The notes: generated by a model not told the origin, from the sequence alone. A stretch of DNA of 51,026 bases from Chloroflexota bacterium (GCA_021779955.1 JAJXZS010000004.1:1-51026); one strand, 5' to 3'; numbered from the stretch's first letter, positions 8,596 to 17,860 are shown. Program-made: numbers and translations.

Positions 8596-8604
8596 GATTT
8601 TCCG

Positions 8605-8610
8605 ATTATA
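8605..8610 (-). promoter_or_regulatory. Candidate -10 box of the ATP synthase operon
   Basis: A perfect TATAAT with an upstream TGA context (TATGATATAAT) lies between nuoN and atpI. No convincing -35 is seen at 16-18 bases. If active, transcription begins about three bases before the atpI ATG. Confidence 0.5.
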
Positions 8611-8633
8611 TCATAAGCAATTTGTTCATACCA

Positions 8634-10082
8634 TCAAAAAAGACTTGCAGCTGATTGCATTGCTGCTTGCGTCCACGGGTTGATCAGCACTCCGAGCAGG
8701 AGAATCCCCGCCGCGCAGATCGCTGCGGCTGTGACCCAGCGCGCATTGAACCGGATCTTCGCTGCCCCTTCCGGGGCGGGATCCAGGTAGATTACCTTGA
8801 GGATGCGCAAATAGTAGTACAAGCCGATTACCGAGTTGATCACGCCAACGATCGCAAGCCAGGCCAACCCCTTTTCGATCGCCGAGTTGAACACCAGGAC
8901 TTTGGCAAAGAATCCGACAAACGGCGGAATGCCGCCGAGCGAAAGAAGGCCAATTAACATGATGAATGCCAGCCCCGGCGACCTTCTGCTGAGCCCTGCA
9001 AACGCGCTAAGATCGCTAGATCCGTCGATCTTTGCCACCAATCCGATAATGCCAAACACGAGCAGGTTGGTCACCAGGTACCCGGTCAGGTAATAGGTTG
9101 CGGCCGTCACGCCTGCCGCGTCACCTGCAGCAACTCCGATCAAGACGTACCCCGCCTGCGCGATCGACGAGTAAGCGATCAGCCGCTTGATATTCTTCTG
9201 CGGAATCGCCGCCAGGTTGCCCAGGAACATGCTGGCAACCGCCAGTACCGCAGCAACCCATACCCAATACGAGCCTGCCTGCGGGAAGAAACTCAGCAGC
9301 ACCCGCATCAACACCGCAAACCCTGCCGCCTTCGATGCCGTGGACAAAAACCCAGCCACCGGAGCAGGTGCGCCTGCATACACATCCGGCGCCCAGAAAT
9401 GGAATGGCACCGCGCTGATTTTGAAGGCAAAACCCGCCAGCACGAACAACATCGCCACTACGAAAAGTGCGCCAGGAACCTGGTTGGTGATGCCCAAGCC
9501 GTAAACGGAAAACAATCGAGTCGTCCCCGAGAATCCGTACAAGAAGCTAAAGCCGTAGAGCATCAACGCCGAGCTCATCGCACCAAACAGGAAATACTTG
9601 ATGCCTGCTTCGGTGGATTGCTTGTCCTTGAGCTTCGCCCCCGCCATCACGTAGAGCGGGAAGGAGGTCGTCTCGATCGCCAGGAAGAGCATCAACATGT
9701 CTTCCGCAGATGCCATCAACGCCATGCCGAGCGTGCTCACCGTCATCAACAGGTAGAACTCGGGTTTGACTGCAATCGTATCATCCGTGCAGGTAAACAA
9801 CGCAGTCAGCGCTGCGCCGGCGAGGAACAGAATACGGAAGAGAAATCCCTGCGCATCGAAACGCAGCATCCCGCCCCATACGGAAGTGACCTGGCTGCCG
9901 GGATTGGAGAAGAGAATTGCAGCGCCAATGATGGCTGCAAGCGTAATTGCCGTAAACCAGCCCAGGAATCGCTGGCTCATCGGCTTACGGAGCATCCCGA
10001 TAATCAATAGCGCCATTATCAGCCCAACCAGGCAGATTTCAGGCAAAATCGAGCGCAGCATCGTGGAAAGTTCGGGGTTCAT
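8634..10082 (-). CDS. nuoN: NADH-quinone oxidoreductase subunit N
   Basis: A 482-residue antiporter-like membrane subunit of complex I with about 14 helices. Diagnostic segments are FFLAIET-like LMLFLAIETTSFPLYVMAG, the FKISAVPFHFWAPDVYAGAP signature of NuoN, and LIAYSSIAQAGYVLIG. It forms a proton pump module next to NuoK. The ATG overlaps the nuoM stop by four bases (ATGA) and is preceded by GGAGG at six bases. It is the last gene of the operon. A weak GCAGC/GCTGC stem followed by TCTTTTTT overlaps its end and may act as the operon terminator. Confidence 0.96.
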   Translation of the reverse strand: MNPELSTMLRSILPEICLVGLIMALLIIGMLRKPMSQRFLGWFTAITLAAIIGAAILFSNPGSQVTSVWGGMLRFDAQGFLFRILFLAGAALTALFTCTDDTIAVKPEFYLLMTVSTLGMALMASAEDMLMLFLAIETTSFPLYVMAGAKLKDKQSTEAGIKYFLFGAMSSALMLYGFSFLYGFSGTTRLFSVYGLGITNQVPGALFVVAMLFVLAGFAFKISAVPFHFWAPDVYAGAPAPVAGFLSTASKAAGFAVLMRVLLSFFPQAGSYWVWVAAVLAVASMFLGNLAAIPQKNIKRLIAYSSIAQAGYVLIGVAAGDAAGVTAATYYLTGYLVTNLLVFGIIGLVAKIDGSSDLSAFAGLSRRSPGLAFIMLIGLLSLGGIPPFVGFFAKVLVFNSAIEKGLAWLAIVGVINSVIGLYYYLRILKVIYLDPAPEGAAKIRFNARWVTAAAICAAGILLLGVLINPWTQAAMQSAASLF

Positions 10083-11554
10083 CCTGCACCTCCCACCAGC
10101 GTCAGAATATGCTGCACACCCGCCTGGATCGTGGGCACCAGAAGCGATGGGAATACCCCGATGGCGATCATCACAAGCGAAAGCATCACGATGCTCACTT
10201 TATCGGCAAGGTTGATATCTTTGACGCCTGCTGCGAGAGTCTGGGGCACATCGCCAAAGAAAACCTTCCGCACCACCAGCAGAATGTACGCCGCCGTCAC
10301 CACGATCGAGATCACTGAAACGATTGCCACCAGCGGGAACGTCTTCCATGCCCCGATATAGATGGGCACCTCGGCAATGAATCCGGAGAATCCGGGCATA
10401 CCCATCGAAACCAAACCGCCGACCACAAATCCCACCATCGCCATGGGCATGAACCTCGCCAGCCCTCCAAGCTCCTTGATATTCCTCGTGTGCGCCCGGT
10501 CGTAGACCATGCCGACGATAGCGAAGAAGAGCGCTGTCATCACGCCGTGCGAGAACATCTGCACCCCTGCGCCGGTTAGGCCTTCGGGAGTCAGCGTTGC
10601 AAACCCGATGAATACCAGACCCATGTGCGAAACCGACGAAAAACCGATGACATACTTGAAATCCGTCTGGATCATGGCGATGAACGCGCCATAGACCACA
10701 TTGATCGTCGCCAGGATCAAGATCAAAGGCGCCCAGTAACGCATGCCGTCTGGCAGCAGCATCAGGCCTGCCCGCAGCGCAGCAAACGCCCCAACCTTCA
10801 TTTCAACGCCTGCCAGGATCATCGAGACCGCCGTCGGCGCGGCCACATGGCCGTCAGGCGCCCAACTGTGGAAGGGGAACAGGCCGCCCAGCACCCCAAA
10901 ACCGATGAAGATGAAGGGGAACCAAAGCTTCTGAACCGCCAATCCGAACCCGGCTTTTTCGAGTTGCAGCAGGTCGAATGTGTGCAAGCCGGAAGAGAAG
11001 TACAACGCCAGCACGCCAACAAGCGCCACCATGCTCCCAAGGAAGAGATACAGGGTCAGCTTCATGGCGCCATATTCCCGGGTCTTCGGGTATCCCCAGA
11101 TGACGATCATCAGGTACTTGGGGAAAATAGCCAACTCGAAGAAGAAGAATAATTGGAACAGGTCGAGCGATGCGAACACGCCGGCGACGCTCGCGGCCAG
11201 GAACATCATGAACGAGAAGAATTCGCGCGGTCGCTCTTCCACATTCCACGAAACGAGCACGCCGCTCAATACAACCAGCCCGGCCATCAGCTCAAGTGAA
11301 ACGCTGATGCCGTCGACGCCTACGAAATAGGAAATGCCAAGCGCAGGCAGCCATTCCAGCCGTTCCATGAACTGGTATCCCGCCTGCGAAAGGTTATAGC
11401 TGAAGAACAGGAAGACCGAGATGCTCAACATGATCGCTGCTGCGGCAAGCGCAGTGATGCGGATCAGGTTGCGCTTCTGAGCAGGATAGAGAAGCAGAAG
11501 GATGCCTGCTGCGACGGGGGTGAAGATCAGAATGCTCAAATAGGGTATCTGCAT
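10079..11554 (-). CDS. nuoM: NADH-quinone oxidoreductase subunit M, second copy
   Basis: A 491-residue antiporter-like proton-pump subunit. It carries the quinone-oxidoreductase motifs LFFFFELAIFPKYLMIVIWG (with the key Glu), FPFHSWAPDGHVAAPTAVSM, and ILAGVEMKVGAFAALR (with the central Lys). This copy is more divergent from the textbook NuoM than its upstream neighbour: it has FPKYLMIVIWGYPK where the other has the usual IPMYFLINQWGG. The two tandem nuoM genes imply an enzyme with one extra pump module. The ATG has GAGG six bases upstream, and the gene overlaps nuoN by four bases. Confidence 0.94.
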   Translation of the reverse strand: MQIPYLSILIFTPVAAGILLLLYPAQKRNLIRITALAAAAIMLSISVFLFFSYNLSQAGYQFMERLEWLPALGISYFVGVDGISVSLELMAGLVVLSGVLVSWNVEERPREFFSFMMFLAASVAGVFASLDLFQLFFFFELAIFPKYLMIVIWGYPKTREYGAMKLTLYLFLGSMVALVGVLALYFSSGLHTFDLLQLEKAGFGLAVQKLWFPFIFIGFGVLGGLFPFHSWAPDGHVAAPTAVSMILAGVEMKVGAFAALRAGLMLLPDGMRYWAPLILILATINVVYGAFIAMIQTDFKYVIGFSSVSHMGLVFIGFATLTPEGLTGAGVQMFSHGVMTALFFAIVGMVYDRAHTRNIKELGGLARFMPMAMVGFVVGGLVSMGMPGFSGFIAEVPIYIGAWKTFPLVAIVSVISIVVTAAYILLVVRKVFFGDVPQTLAAGVKDINLADKVSIVMLSLVMIAIGVFPSLLVPTIQAGVQHILTLVGGAG

Positions 11555-11564
11555 CTGCGTCCTC

Positions 11565-13100
11565 TCAGAACCAGGCCAGCACGGTCTGGTTGATTACCTG
11601 CACGATCCACGACGGCCAGAATCCGATCACCAGGCTTAAGATCATCAACGGCGCGATCACCGCAATCTCCCGCGCCTTGATATCCCTGAGATGGTCCTTC
11701 CAGCTTGTATTCAAAGGCCCTTGCAGCACGAGCTTGAGCGCCTTGAGCACGTACACACCTGTGAACAGCAGACCGAGCATGCTGACCGCCGTGATCAAAG
11801 TAAATTCGGGCCAGGCTCCCCGCACTACCATGAATTCGGAAATGAATCCGCTCAACCCAGGCAAGCCAAGCGAAGCCATCGATGTGAACATCAGAATGGA
11901 TCCGTAGACTGGCAGGATGGCATACAACCCACCGAACCGGTCAAGCAAACGGGTGTGCGCCTGGTCGTAAAGCACGCCGACCAGGAAGAACATGCCTGCC
12001 GCGCTGAGTCCGTGGCTGAACATCTGCAGCACAGCGCCGTCGATTGCGATTGCAGCATCCTGGCTGGCAGCCAGGCTCTGACTGGCGCCAACCCTGGCGG
12101 CAACCGCCACTCCTAGAATGACGAAACCCATGTGATTGATCGAGGAATACGCCACAAGCCGCTTGAAATCCTTCTGTCCCGCCGATGCGAACGCGCCAAA
12201 GACGATCGAGGCAGCGGCAAGCACAGCGAGCCAGATCGCGTAATGATTCGATTCTGCCGGAAAAAGCGGCAGTACGAGCCGGATGAACCCGTAAGCGCCC
12301 AGCTTCAAGAGCACTCCTGCCAGGATCATCGACCCCGCCGTCGGCGCCTCGGTATGCGCATCAGGCAGCCAGGTGTGGAACGGCCAGATGGGCACCTTGA
12401 TCGCAAATGCGATCACGAATGCCCAAAAAGCGATCGCCTTCACCGTTTCGCTCGGCAGCCCAAACAGGGATGCCTGCTTGAGCGCCGGCCAGGTTTGGAT
12501 CAGTGTCACCAGGTCGAACGTGCCGGTTACCGCGCCGATCATCTGGATCGCCAGCAGTAACCCAAGCGACCCGCCCATGGTGAACAGGATGAATTTCAAC
12601 GAAGCATAATTCCGCTTCTCTCCGCCCCATTGGTTGATCAGGAAGTACATCGGGATCAAACCCACTTCCCAGAACACGAAGAAAAGCAGCAGGTCCAGCG
12701 ACACAAACACGCCAAGCATTCCGGTTTCGAGCAACATGAACAGGATCAGGTAGGCTTTCAGGTGATCCTTGATCGAATGCGAAGCCAGCAGCGCCAGGGG
12801 TGTGAGCAGCGTGGTCAGCAGCACGAGCACCAGGCTGATCCCGTCCACCCCCAGGTGGTAGCTCGAATGGATCGCCGGGAACCAGTCCGCCTGCTCTTGA
12901 AAAGCGAATTGAAGCGCATTCGCTGAAGGCTGGTATACAGCCCACAAATAGATGGTGATTGCCAATGGCACAACGCTTGCGGCAATGGCCGTCCAGCGCA
13001 GCGCCTTGTCCGCTCTGGATGAGATCAGCGCAAGAGCCGCCGCCCCAAGGACAGGGAAGAAGAGGATCCAGCTCAATAGATGATTCGCAAAGATATCCAT
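11565..13100 (-). CDS. nuoM: NADH-quinone oxidoreductase subunit M, first copy
   Basis: A 511-residue membrane subunit with the classic NuoM signatures: LLFFVFWEVGLIPMYFLINQ with the essential Glu, then AIKVPIWPFHTWLPDAHTEA, then SMILAGVLLKLGAYGFIR, then FKRLVAYSSINHMGFVILG. It translocates protons as part of the complex I membrane arm. It lies 14 bases after nuoL and 10 bases before the second nuoM; an AGGGA site lies seven bases upstream of its ATG. Of the two copies this one looks more like the usual bacterial NuoM, so the duplication is probably old rather than recent. Confidence 0.95.
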   Translation of the reverse strand: MDIFANHLLSWILFFPVLGAAALALISSRADKALRWTAIAASVVPLAITIYLWAVYQPSANALQFAFQEQADWFPAIHSSYHLGVDGISLVLVLLTTLLTPLALLASHSIKDHLKAYLILFMLLETGMLGVFVSLDLLLFFVFWEVGLIPMYFLINQWGGEKRNYASLKFILFTMGGSLGLLLAIQMIGAVTGTFDLVTLIQTWPALKQASLFGLPSETVKAIAFWAFVIAFAIKVPIWPFHTWLPDAHTEAPTAGSMILAGVLLKLGAYGFIRLVLPLFPAESNHYAIWLAVLAAASIVFGAFASAGQKDFKRLVAYSSINHMGFVILGVAVAARVGASQSLAASQDAAIAIDGAVLQMFSHGLSAAGMFFLVGVLYDQAHTRLLDRFGGLYAILPVYGSILMFTSMASLGLPGLSGFISEFMVVRGAWPEFTLITAVSMLGLLFTGVYVLKALKLVLQGPLNTSWKDHLRDIKAREIAVIAPLMILSLVIGFWPSWIVQVINQTVLAWF

Positions 13101-13114
13101 CGTCTCGTCCCTGC

Positions 13115-15295
13115 CTACTTGAACACCGAATAAAGGATGATGAAAAGGATGGCCAGACCAGCCAACGCCCCAGCCATGTACTGTTGCACCCTGCCAGTCT
13201 CAAGTTTGCGGATGAACGATCCGCTCTTGCGCGTCCCGCCGGCGATCCCATCAGCAGCGCCGTTGACCACGGGCAGATCGAACCAGTTTCTCAAAACATA
13301 CCCAAACCAGAGTCCCAATTTACCGATGCCGTTGATGATCCCGTCGATGATCACAAGATCCATCCATTTCGACACAAAGACGTCGGCAATCCAGGCCGCC
13401 GGCCGGATGAAGAGCAGGTCATATAGCTCATCGAGCATGTACTTCTTCTGCACGAAGCGGTATGCGCTTCCAAAGGCCGCCTCGAGCACGTCTTCTGCCT
13501 TAGCGCTCCTCACCTTCCTGTACACCAGCCATCCCAGAAGCAGACCGCCCAGTGCAACGATCAGCGAGGTGACCAGCGGCACGCTGCTCACCCCTTCCGA
13601 GACCTCGAAGGAAAGCATGGAGCCCGTGAAGGTGGCGAACCAATCCGTGCTGAGCTTTCCGAGCACAGGGAAAGTCTGCGGGATCCCGATCCAGCCGATT
13701 CCAATGGCAAACAACCCGAGAACCACCAGCGGTGCTGTCATCGTCGCTTTCGATTCGATACCGTGTTCCGCGGCTTTGCTGCGGGGCTTGCCCAGGAACA
13801 CGAGCGTGATCTGCCTCGCAGAATAGAAGGCGGTCAGCAGCGCTGCCAGCGCCAACGCGATAAAGACGACCGCTGATTCGCTGAACGCACCTGCCAGAAT
13901 AGCATCCTTCGACCAGAATCCGGCCGTTATCAGCGGAAAACCGGAAAGCGCAAGCCCGCCCGCGAGGAATGTCCAAAAAGTGAGCGGCATTTTCTTGCGC
14001 AGCCCGCCCATGTTGCGCATGTCCTGAGTATCGAGTTCTTGCTTGCTGTGAAATGCGCCGTGTTCCATCCCATGAATGACCGAGCCTGCAGCCAGGAAAA
14101 GCAGCGCCTTGAAGAAGGCATGCGTGAACAGGTGAAACACCGCCGCGGAGTATGCGCCCACACCCAGCGCGGCAACCATGTATCCGAGCTGCGAAATGGT
14201 CGAGTACGCCAGCACGCGTTTGATGTCGTTCTGCGTCACGGCGATGCTTGCGGCAAACAACGCTGTGAATGCGCCGATCGCAGCCATCGCCAGCATGGGC
14301 GTTGTCAACGGCAGCCCGGGCTGCCAGCCTGCGGAAATCAGCGGGAAGAAGCGTGCTACAAGATAGACGCCTGCCGAAACCATCGTTGCGGCATGAATCA
14401 TCGCGCTGACCGGCGTCGGGCCTTCCATTGCGTCGGGAAGCCATACATGCAGCGGGAATTGCGCCGATTTGCCGATCGTTCCCGCAAACAGCAGCAGGCC
14501 GATCAGCCCTGCCCAGGATAACCCTGCCACTGGGGATGCGGTTGTGCTTAACATGCTCAGAGTCTGTGGGCTGGCCAGGATCTGCTGATAATTTAGCGTC
14601 CCGGTCAGCGCATACAGGGCAGCCAGGCCGAGCAGCATGATTACATCGCCGATACGCGTGACGATGAACGCTTTGATCGCAGCTTTACGCGCCGACTCCC
14701 TGCCGTACCAGAATCCGATCAGCAGGTACGAGCATAGGCCCATGATCTCCCAGCCGATGTACAACCCAAGCAGGTTGTCTGTGACGACCAGCAGGAACAT
14801 GGCGAATGCGAAAAGGCTGATCAGCGCGAAGAACCTTGCATACATCGGCTCGACGGAAGGTACCTTCTCCACATGCCCATCGCGCTTCACCTCTGCCCCC
14901 TTTGGAGGCAGGCCTGGAATATCCTCCTTGCCAACGGGTGCGCCGAAATTGTGATATCCAACGCTGTAGATGAAAATCATCAGGATGGTGATGGCTACGA
15001 AAGCCAGGGTCACCACGGTCAATGGGTCGAGTTGCACGCCAAACATGAAGGTCGAATTGCCTGCCGGCAGCCATGGTATCTGGCTAATGACCGGGTTTTG
15101 AGCGAGCCCGGGCAGATGCAGGCCGTTCCACACCACGATCATGCTGGCAATGAACGAAAGCCCGGCAGCTCCGAGCGCCAGGCTGTGGCTCAGGCTTCGG
15201 CTGCGAAATGCAGCGACCGAAATGATCACAAATGCCGCAAAGGGCACAAGAGGGATGAACCAGAGTAAATTGGCGGTGGACAAGAATGTGCTCAA
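13115..15295 (-). CDS. nuoL: NADH-quinone oxidoreductase subunit L
   Basis: A 726-residue distal pump subunit with LPDAMEGPTPVSAMIHAATM, LAYSTISQLGYMVAALG and the C-terminal lateral helix region ending in a membrane anchor (VQQYMAGALAGLAILFIIL). It is longer than the roughly 610-residue E. coli protein. Part of the excess is a polar insertion of about 30 residues (117-150, containing GKEDIPGLPPKGAEVKRDG) between the third and fourth helices, where most NuoL proteins go straight from YSVGY to RFFALISLF. The remaining extra length is toward the C-terminus. Start is TTG (15295-15293), with AGGG about eight bases upstream and four bases after the nuoK stop. Confidence 0.95.
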   Translation of the reverse strand: MSTFLSTANLLWFIPLVPFAAFVIISVAAFRSRSLSHSLALGAAGLSFIASMIVVWNGLHLPGLAQNPVISQIPWLPAGNSTFMFGVQLDPLTVVTLAFVAITILMIFIYSVGYHNFGAPVGKEDIPGLPPKGAEVKRDGHVEKVPSVEPMYARFFALISLFAFAMFLLVVTDNLLGLYIGWEIMGLCSYLLIGFWYGRESARKAAIKAFIVTRIGDVIMLLGLAALYALTGTLNYQQILASPQTLSMLSTTASPVAGLSWAGLIGLLLFAGTIGKSAQFPLHVWLPDAMEGPTPVSAMIHAATMVSAGVYLVARFFPLISAGWQPGLPLTTPMLAMAAIGAFTALFAASIAVTQNDIKRVLAYSTISQLGYMVAALGVGAYSAAVFHLFTHAFFKALLFLAAGSVIHGMEHGAFHSKQELDTQDMRNMGGLRKKMPLTFWTFLAGGLALSGFPLITAGFWSKDAILAGAFSESAVVFIALALAALLTAFYSARQITLVFLGKPRSKAAEHGIESKATMTAPLVVLGLFAIGIGWIGIPQTFPVLGKLSTDWFATFTGSMLSFEVSEGVSSVPLVTSLIVALGGLLLGWLVYRKVRSAKAEDVLEAAFGSAYRFVQKKYMLDELYDLLFIRPAAWIADVFVSKWMDLVIIDGIINGIGKLGLWFGYVLRNWFDLPVVNGAADGIAGGTRKSGSFIRKLETGRVQQYMAGALAGLAILFIILYSVFK

Positions 15296-15299
15296 TTCG

Positions 15300-15614
15300 T
15301 TAACCCTTCAAGAGATTCATCTCATTGACGTCGACCGTCTTGCGGCTGCGGTATGCCGAAATAATCAACGCCAACCCCACCGCTGTCTCGGCCGCAGCCA
15401 CCACAAAAGCCAGCGCCACGAACACCAACCCGTCCATCTCTGGCTGCGCGTAATGCAAATAACGCCAGAAAGCCAAAAGGTTGATATTCACCGAGTTCAG
15501 CATCAGTTCGAGGCCGATCAAAGCCCCCACCAGGTTCTTGCGGGTGATCACGCCATATAGCCCAATCCCCATGAGGGCAGCGGCAAGGATGAGATACCAG
15601 CTCAATGGGATCAC
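15300..15614 (-). CDS. nuoK: NADH-quinone oxidoreductase subunit K
   Basis: A 104-residue, three-helix subunit. It keeps both membrane glutamates of the proton path: Glu36 in GLELMLN and Glu76 in AAETAVGLAL. The start is GTG overlapping the nuoJ stop (GTGA), the usual coupled arrangement. It is followed after four bases by nuoL. Confidence 0.96.
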   Translation of the reverse strand: MIPLSWYLILAAALMGIGLYGVITRKNLVGALIGLELMLNSVNINLLAFWRYLHYAQPEMDGLVFVALAFVVAAAETAVGLALIISAYRSRKTVDVNEMNLLKG

Positions 15615-16135
15615 TTCTTGATCTCCTCCTTTTTCTCGACGGCCGTATAAATCGCGCCCACCAGGGTTGCCAAAAGCAGGATGGAAGACAATTCGAACGG
15701 GACTAGATACCCATTGGGGTTGACAAGCTCCTTACCCAGCGTCGCCAGGTCGGTGGCGCTTGCAGGCAGGGGCGCAGGTATTGAGGTTACCTTCGGCCAT
15801 AAAAGAATCGCCGCGCAAATTCCCACGAACAGGATCAGCAGCCCCAAAGCTGCGAGCCACCACCTAGGGTTGGTCTGAGTTCCTTCATCTGTCAATGATG
15901 AACGGCTGAGCATCACCGCAAAGATGATCAGGATCGCGATTGCGCCAATATAAACAAGCACCTGGACCACCGCGAAGAAACTGGCTTCGAGCAGCGCAAA
16001 GATGAAGGCCACCCCAAGCAGGGAGAGCACCAACCAGAGCGCCGCGTGCAACATCTTGCGCGCGTTGACCGCTGCAATGCCCGATCCCAGGGTCACAGCG
16101 CCTACGAGCAGGAAGATCACCTGACCTGCGCTCAA
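15611..16135 (-). CDS. nuoJ: NADH-quinone oxidoreductase subunit J
   Basis: A 174-residue membrane subunit with five predicted helices. The conserved VQVLVYIGAIAILIIFAVML segment contains the pi-bulge helix that gates complex I coupling. The final helix is PFELSSILLLATLVGAIY. Start is TTG (16135-16133) with GGAGG six bases upstream, overlapping the nuoH stop by four bases. nuoI, which separates H and J in most operons, is missing here. Confidence 0.95.
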   Translation of the reverse strand: MSAGQVIFLLVGAVTLGSGIAAVNARKMLHAALWLVLSLLGVAFIFALLEASFFAVVQVLVYIGAIAILIIFAVMLSRSSLTDEGTQTNPRWWLAALGLLILFVGICAAILLWPKVTSIPAPLPASATDLATLGKELVNPNGYLVPFELSSILLLATLVGAIYTAVEKKEEIKK

Positions 16136-17418
16136 GCTTCACCTCCCGGTTCGTGTTCTGCAGCAGCCTGGGGCGGGTTCGCCAACGGAGGCCTTGCCAG
16201 CGGCCGCGGACGGGCTACCTCTGGCACTACCCGCTTTGGCGCAACCACCCGCACGAGACGGTCTGCTGCGACCCAAATCGCAATATTGACAATCCAATTC
16301 ACGCCGATACGCAGAGCCGTCAGATTGGAGGGAATGGCTTTATCCACCACTGCCGTCGCTGCCAGCACCACCAGTGCCAGCGGCGTCAGGAACTTCCAGT
16401 TGAAGTTCATCATCTGGTCGATCCTGAAACGCGGAACAGTAAATCGTATATGCAGGATCAGGAAATAGACCACAGTTGCTTTGACCGATAAATAGATGAA
16501 ACCGAGGATGGGGATGGATTCTGCGCCAGGCCCGCGCCAACCGCCGAGGAACAACGTGGCAAATATCAGCGCAGCGGTGGCCGAGTGCAGAAAGTCTGCA
16601 ACGTAGAACATGCCGAATTTCAATCCCGAATATTCCACGTTGAAACCCGCCACAAGCTCCGAGTCCGCTTCGATCAGGTCGAAAGGCGCACGGCTGTTCT
16701 CGGCGATCGATGCGATGAAGAAAATGGCTGCCGAGAGCGGCGCCAGGAAGATGTACCACACGTTTTGCGATCGGGCGATATCGTTCATTCCCAGCGAGCC
16801 GCTGAACATCACGGGTATTAAGAGCACAAGCACCATAGGCACTTCGTAACTGATCAGGTTCGCCACCGCCCGGAAGCCGGCGATCAACGCGTACTTGTTG
16901 TTCGAACCCAACCCCGCCATGATGATTCCGAGCTCGCCGATGGCTCCAACTGCCATGAGATAAACCACCCCAACATTGATATTTACCCCAAAGATCGTGG
17001 ATGCGAACGGGATCACCGCAATAACCGCCAGGACAGCCCCCACTGAGAGCACTGGCGCCAGGTTGTATGGGATCTTGTCCGCCCCTGTCGGGGTGATGTA
17101 CTCTTTGGTGAAGATCTTGACCATATCCGCCAGGGGTTGGAAAAGCCCCCACGGTCCCACCCGGTTCGGCCCAAGGCGATCCTGGAAGCGTCCCCCCACT
17201 TTGCGCTCCAACCAGATCAGGAAGACGGTGAAGAACAGCCCGCCAAGCACCAGGGATGCGCCACCCAGTATCGCCAGGATCACCTGGATCAGCGTGGCAT
17301 TTGCGCCCCAGCCGCTGAGCACGCCCGTCAGCCATTGGTTCAAGATTGTGATAGGGTCGCCGATGAATCGCAGCACGCCTTGCAGGAACGTCAGGATGTT
17401 CTGCCAGATCACAGCCAT
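16132..17418 (-). CDS. nuoH: NADH-quinone oxidoreductase subunit H
   Basis: A 428-residue membrane subunit that joins the membrane arm to the peripheral arm and lines the quinone site. Signature loops are WLERKVGGRFQDRLGPNRVG, FTKEYITP and ENSRAPFDLIEADSELVAGF, all with the charged residues of the quinone channel. The C-terminus carries a Pro/Ala/Arg-rich tail of about 35 residues beyond the normal end. It overlaps nuoA by 10 bases, and GGAG lies eight bases before its ATG. The quinone partner subunits NuoB, NuoD and NuoI are not in this operon. Confidence 0.96.
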   Translation of the reverse strand: MAVIWQNILTFLQGVLRFIGDPITILNQWLTGVLSGWGANATLIQVILAILGGASLVLGGLFFTVFLIWLERKVGGRFQDRLGPNRVGPWGLFQPLADMVKIFTKEYITPTGADKIPYNLAPVLSVGAVLAVIAVIPFASTIFGVNINVGVVYLMAVGAIGELGIIMAGLGSNNKYALIAGFRAVANLISYEVPMVLVLLIPVMFSGSLGMNDIARSQNVWYIFLAPLSAAIFFIASIAENSRAPFDLIEADSELVAGFNVEYSGLKFGMFYVADFLHSATAALIFATLFLGGWRGPGAESIPILGFIYLSVKATVVYFLILHIRFTVPRFRIDQMMNFNWKFLTPLALVVLAATAVVDKAIPSNLTALRIGVNWIVNIAIWVAADRLVRVVAPKRVVPEVARPRPLARPPLANPPQAAAEHEPGGEA

Positions 17419-17765
17419 TCGAGCGCTCCCTTACGCCATGCGTAGATTAGTGCCGCAGCAAGGATCGCGATGAACAGCACCGCTTCCAGCACGCCAAAGA
17501 GAGTAAGCTGATTGTAAGCTACAGCCCATGGGAAAAGCAGAACGGTCTCGACATCGAATACCAGGAAGATGAGACCGTAAACGTAATACTGTACCTTGAA
17601 TTGGATTCGCGATTCACCGATCGGCTCTATGCCGCATTCGTAAATGGAATCCTTGATTGGGTTGGGCTTTTTTGGAGAAATAACGCCTGCAAACGTGATC
17701 GCTGCAAGCGGCAGTGCAAAAGCAATAACCAAGAAGATACCCAGGTAAATCCAATCAGTAAACAT
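17409..17765 (-). CDS. nuoA: NADH-quinone oxidoreductase subunit A
   Basis: A 118-residue, three-helix subunit. The conserved first loop (KPNPIKDSIYECGIEPIG, with the Cys) and FLVFDVETVLLFPWAVAY with acidic residues in the second helix are both present. It is the first gene of the operon: a promoter lies about 60-90 bases upstream and GAGGAAT precedes the ATG. It is directly followed by nuoH rather than nuoB. Confidence 0.96.
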   Translation of the reverse strand: MFTDWIYLGIFLVIAFALPLAAITFAGVISPKKPNPIKDSIYECGIEPIGESRIQFKVQYYVYGLIFLVFDVETVLLFPWAVAYNQLTLFGVLEAVLFIAILAAALIYAWRKGALEWL

Positions 17766-17829
17766 GGCAATTCCTCGGGGAGATTCTTCAATTGTTACGG
17801 ATAAAGATAATTGCTGGAATGCTTCGCTG

Positions 17830-17858
17830 ATTTTATCATAAACAAGACATACTGTCTC
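17830..17858 (-). promoter_or_regulatory. Promoter of the nuo operon
   Basis: On the minus strand a -35-like GAGACA (17858-17853), a 17-base spacer and TAAAAT (17835-17830) form a sigma-70-type promoter; TG one base before TAAAAT makes it an extended -10. The start would be near 17823, leaving a leader of about 58 bases before nuoA. Confidence 0.65.
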
Positions 17859-17860
17859 GC

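Noticed and set aside
13500-14444. 314-residue minus-strand frame inside nuoL
   Set aside because: It is an out-of-frame shadow of nuoL, rich in Arg/Cys/Gly with no membrane segments.
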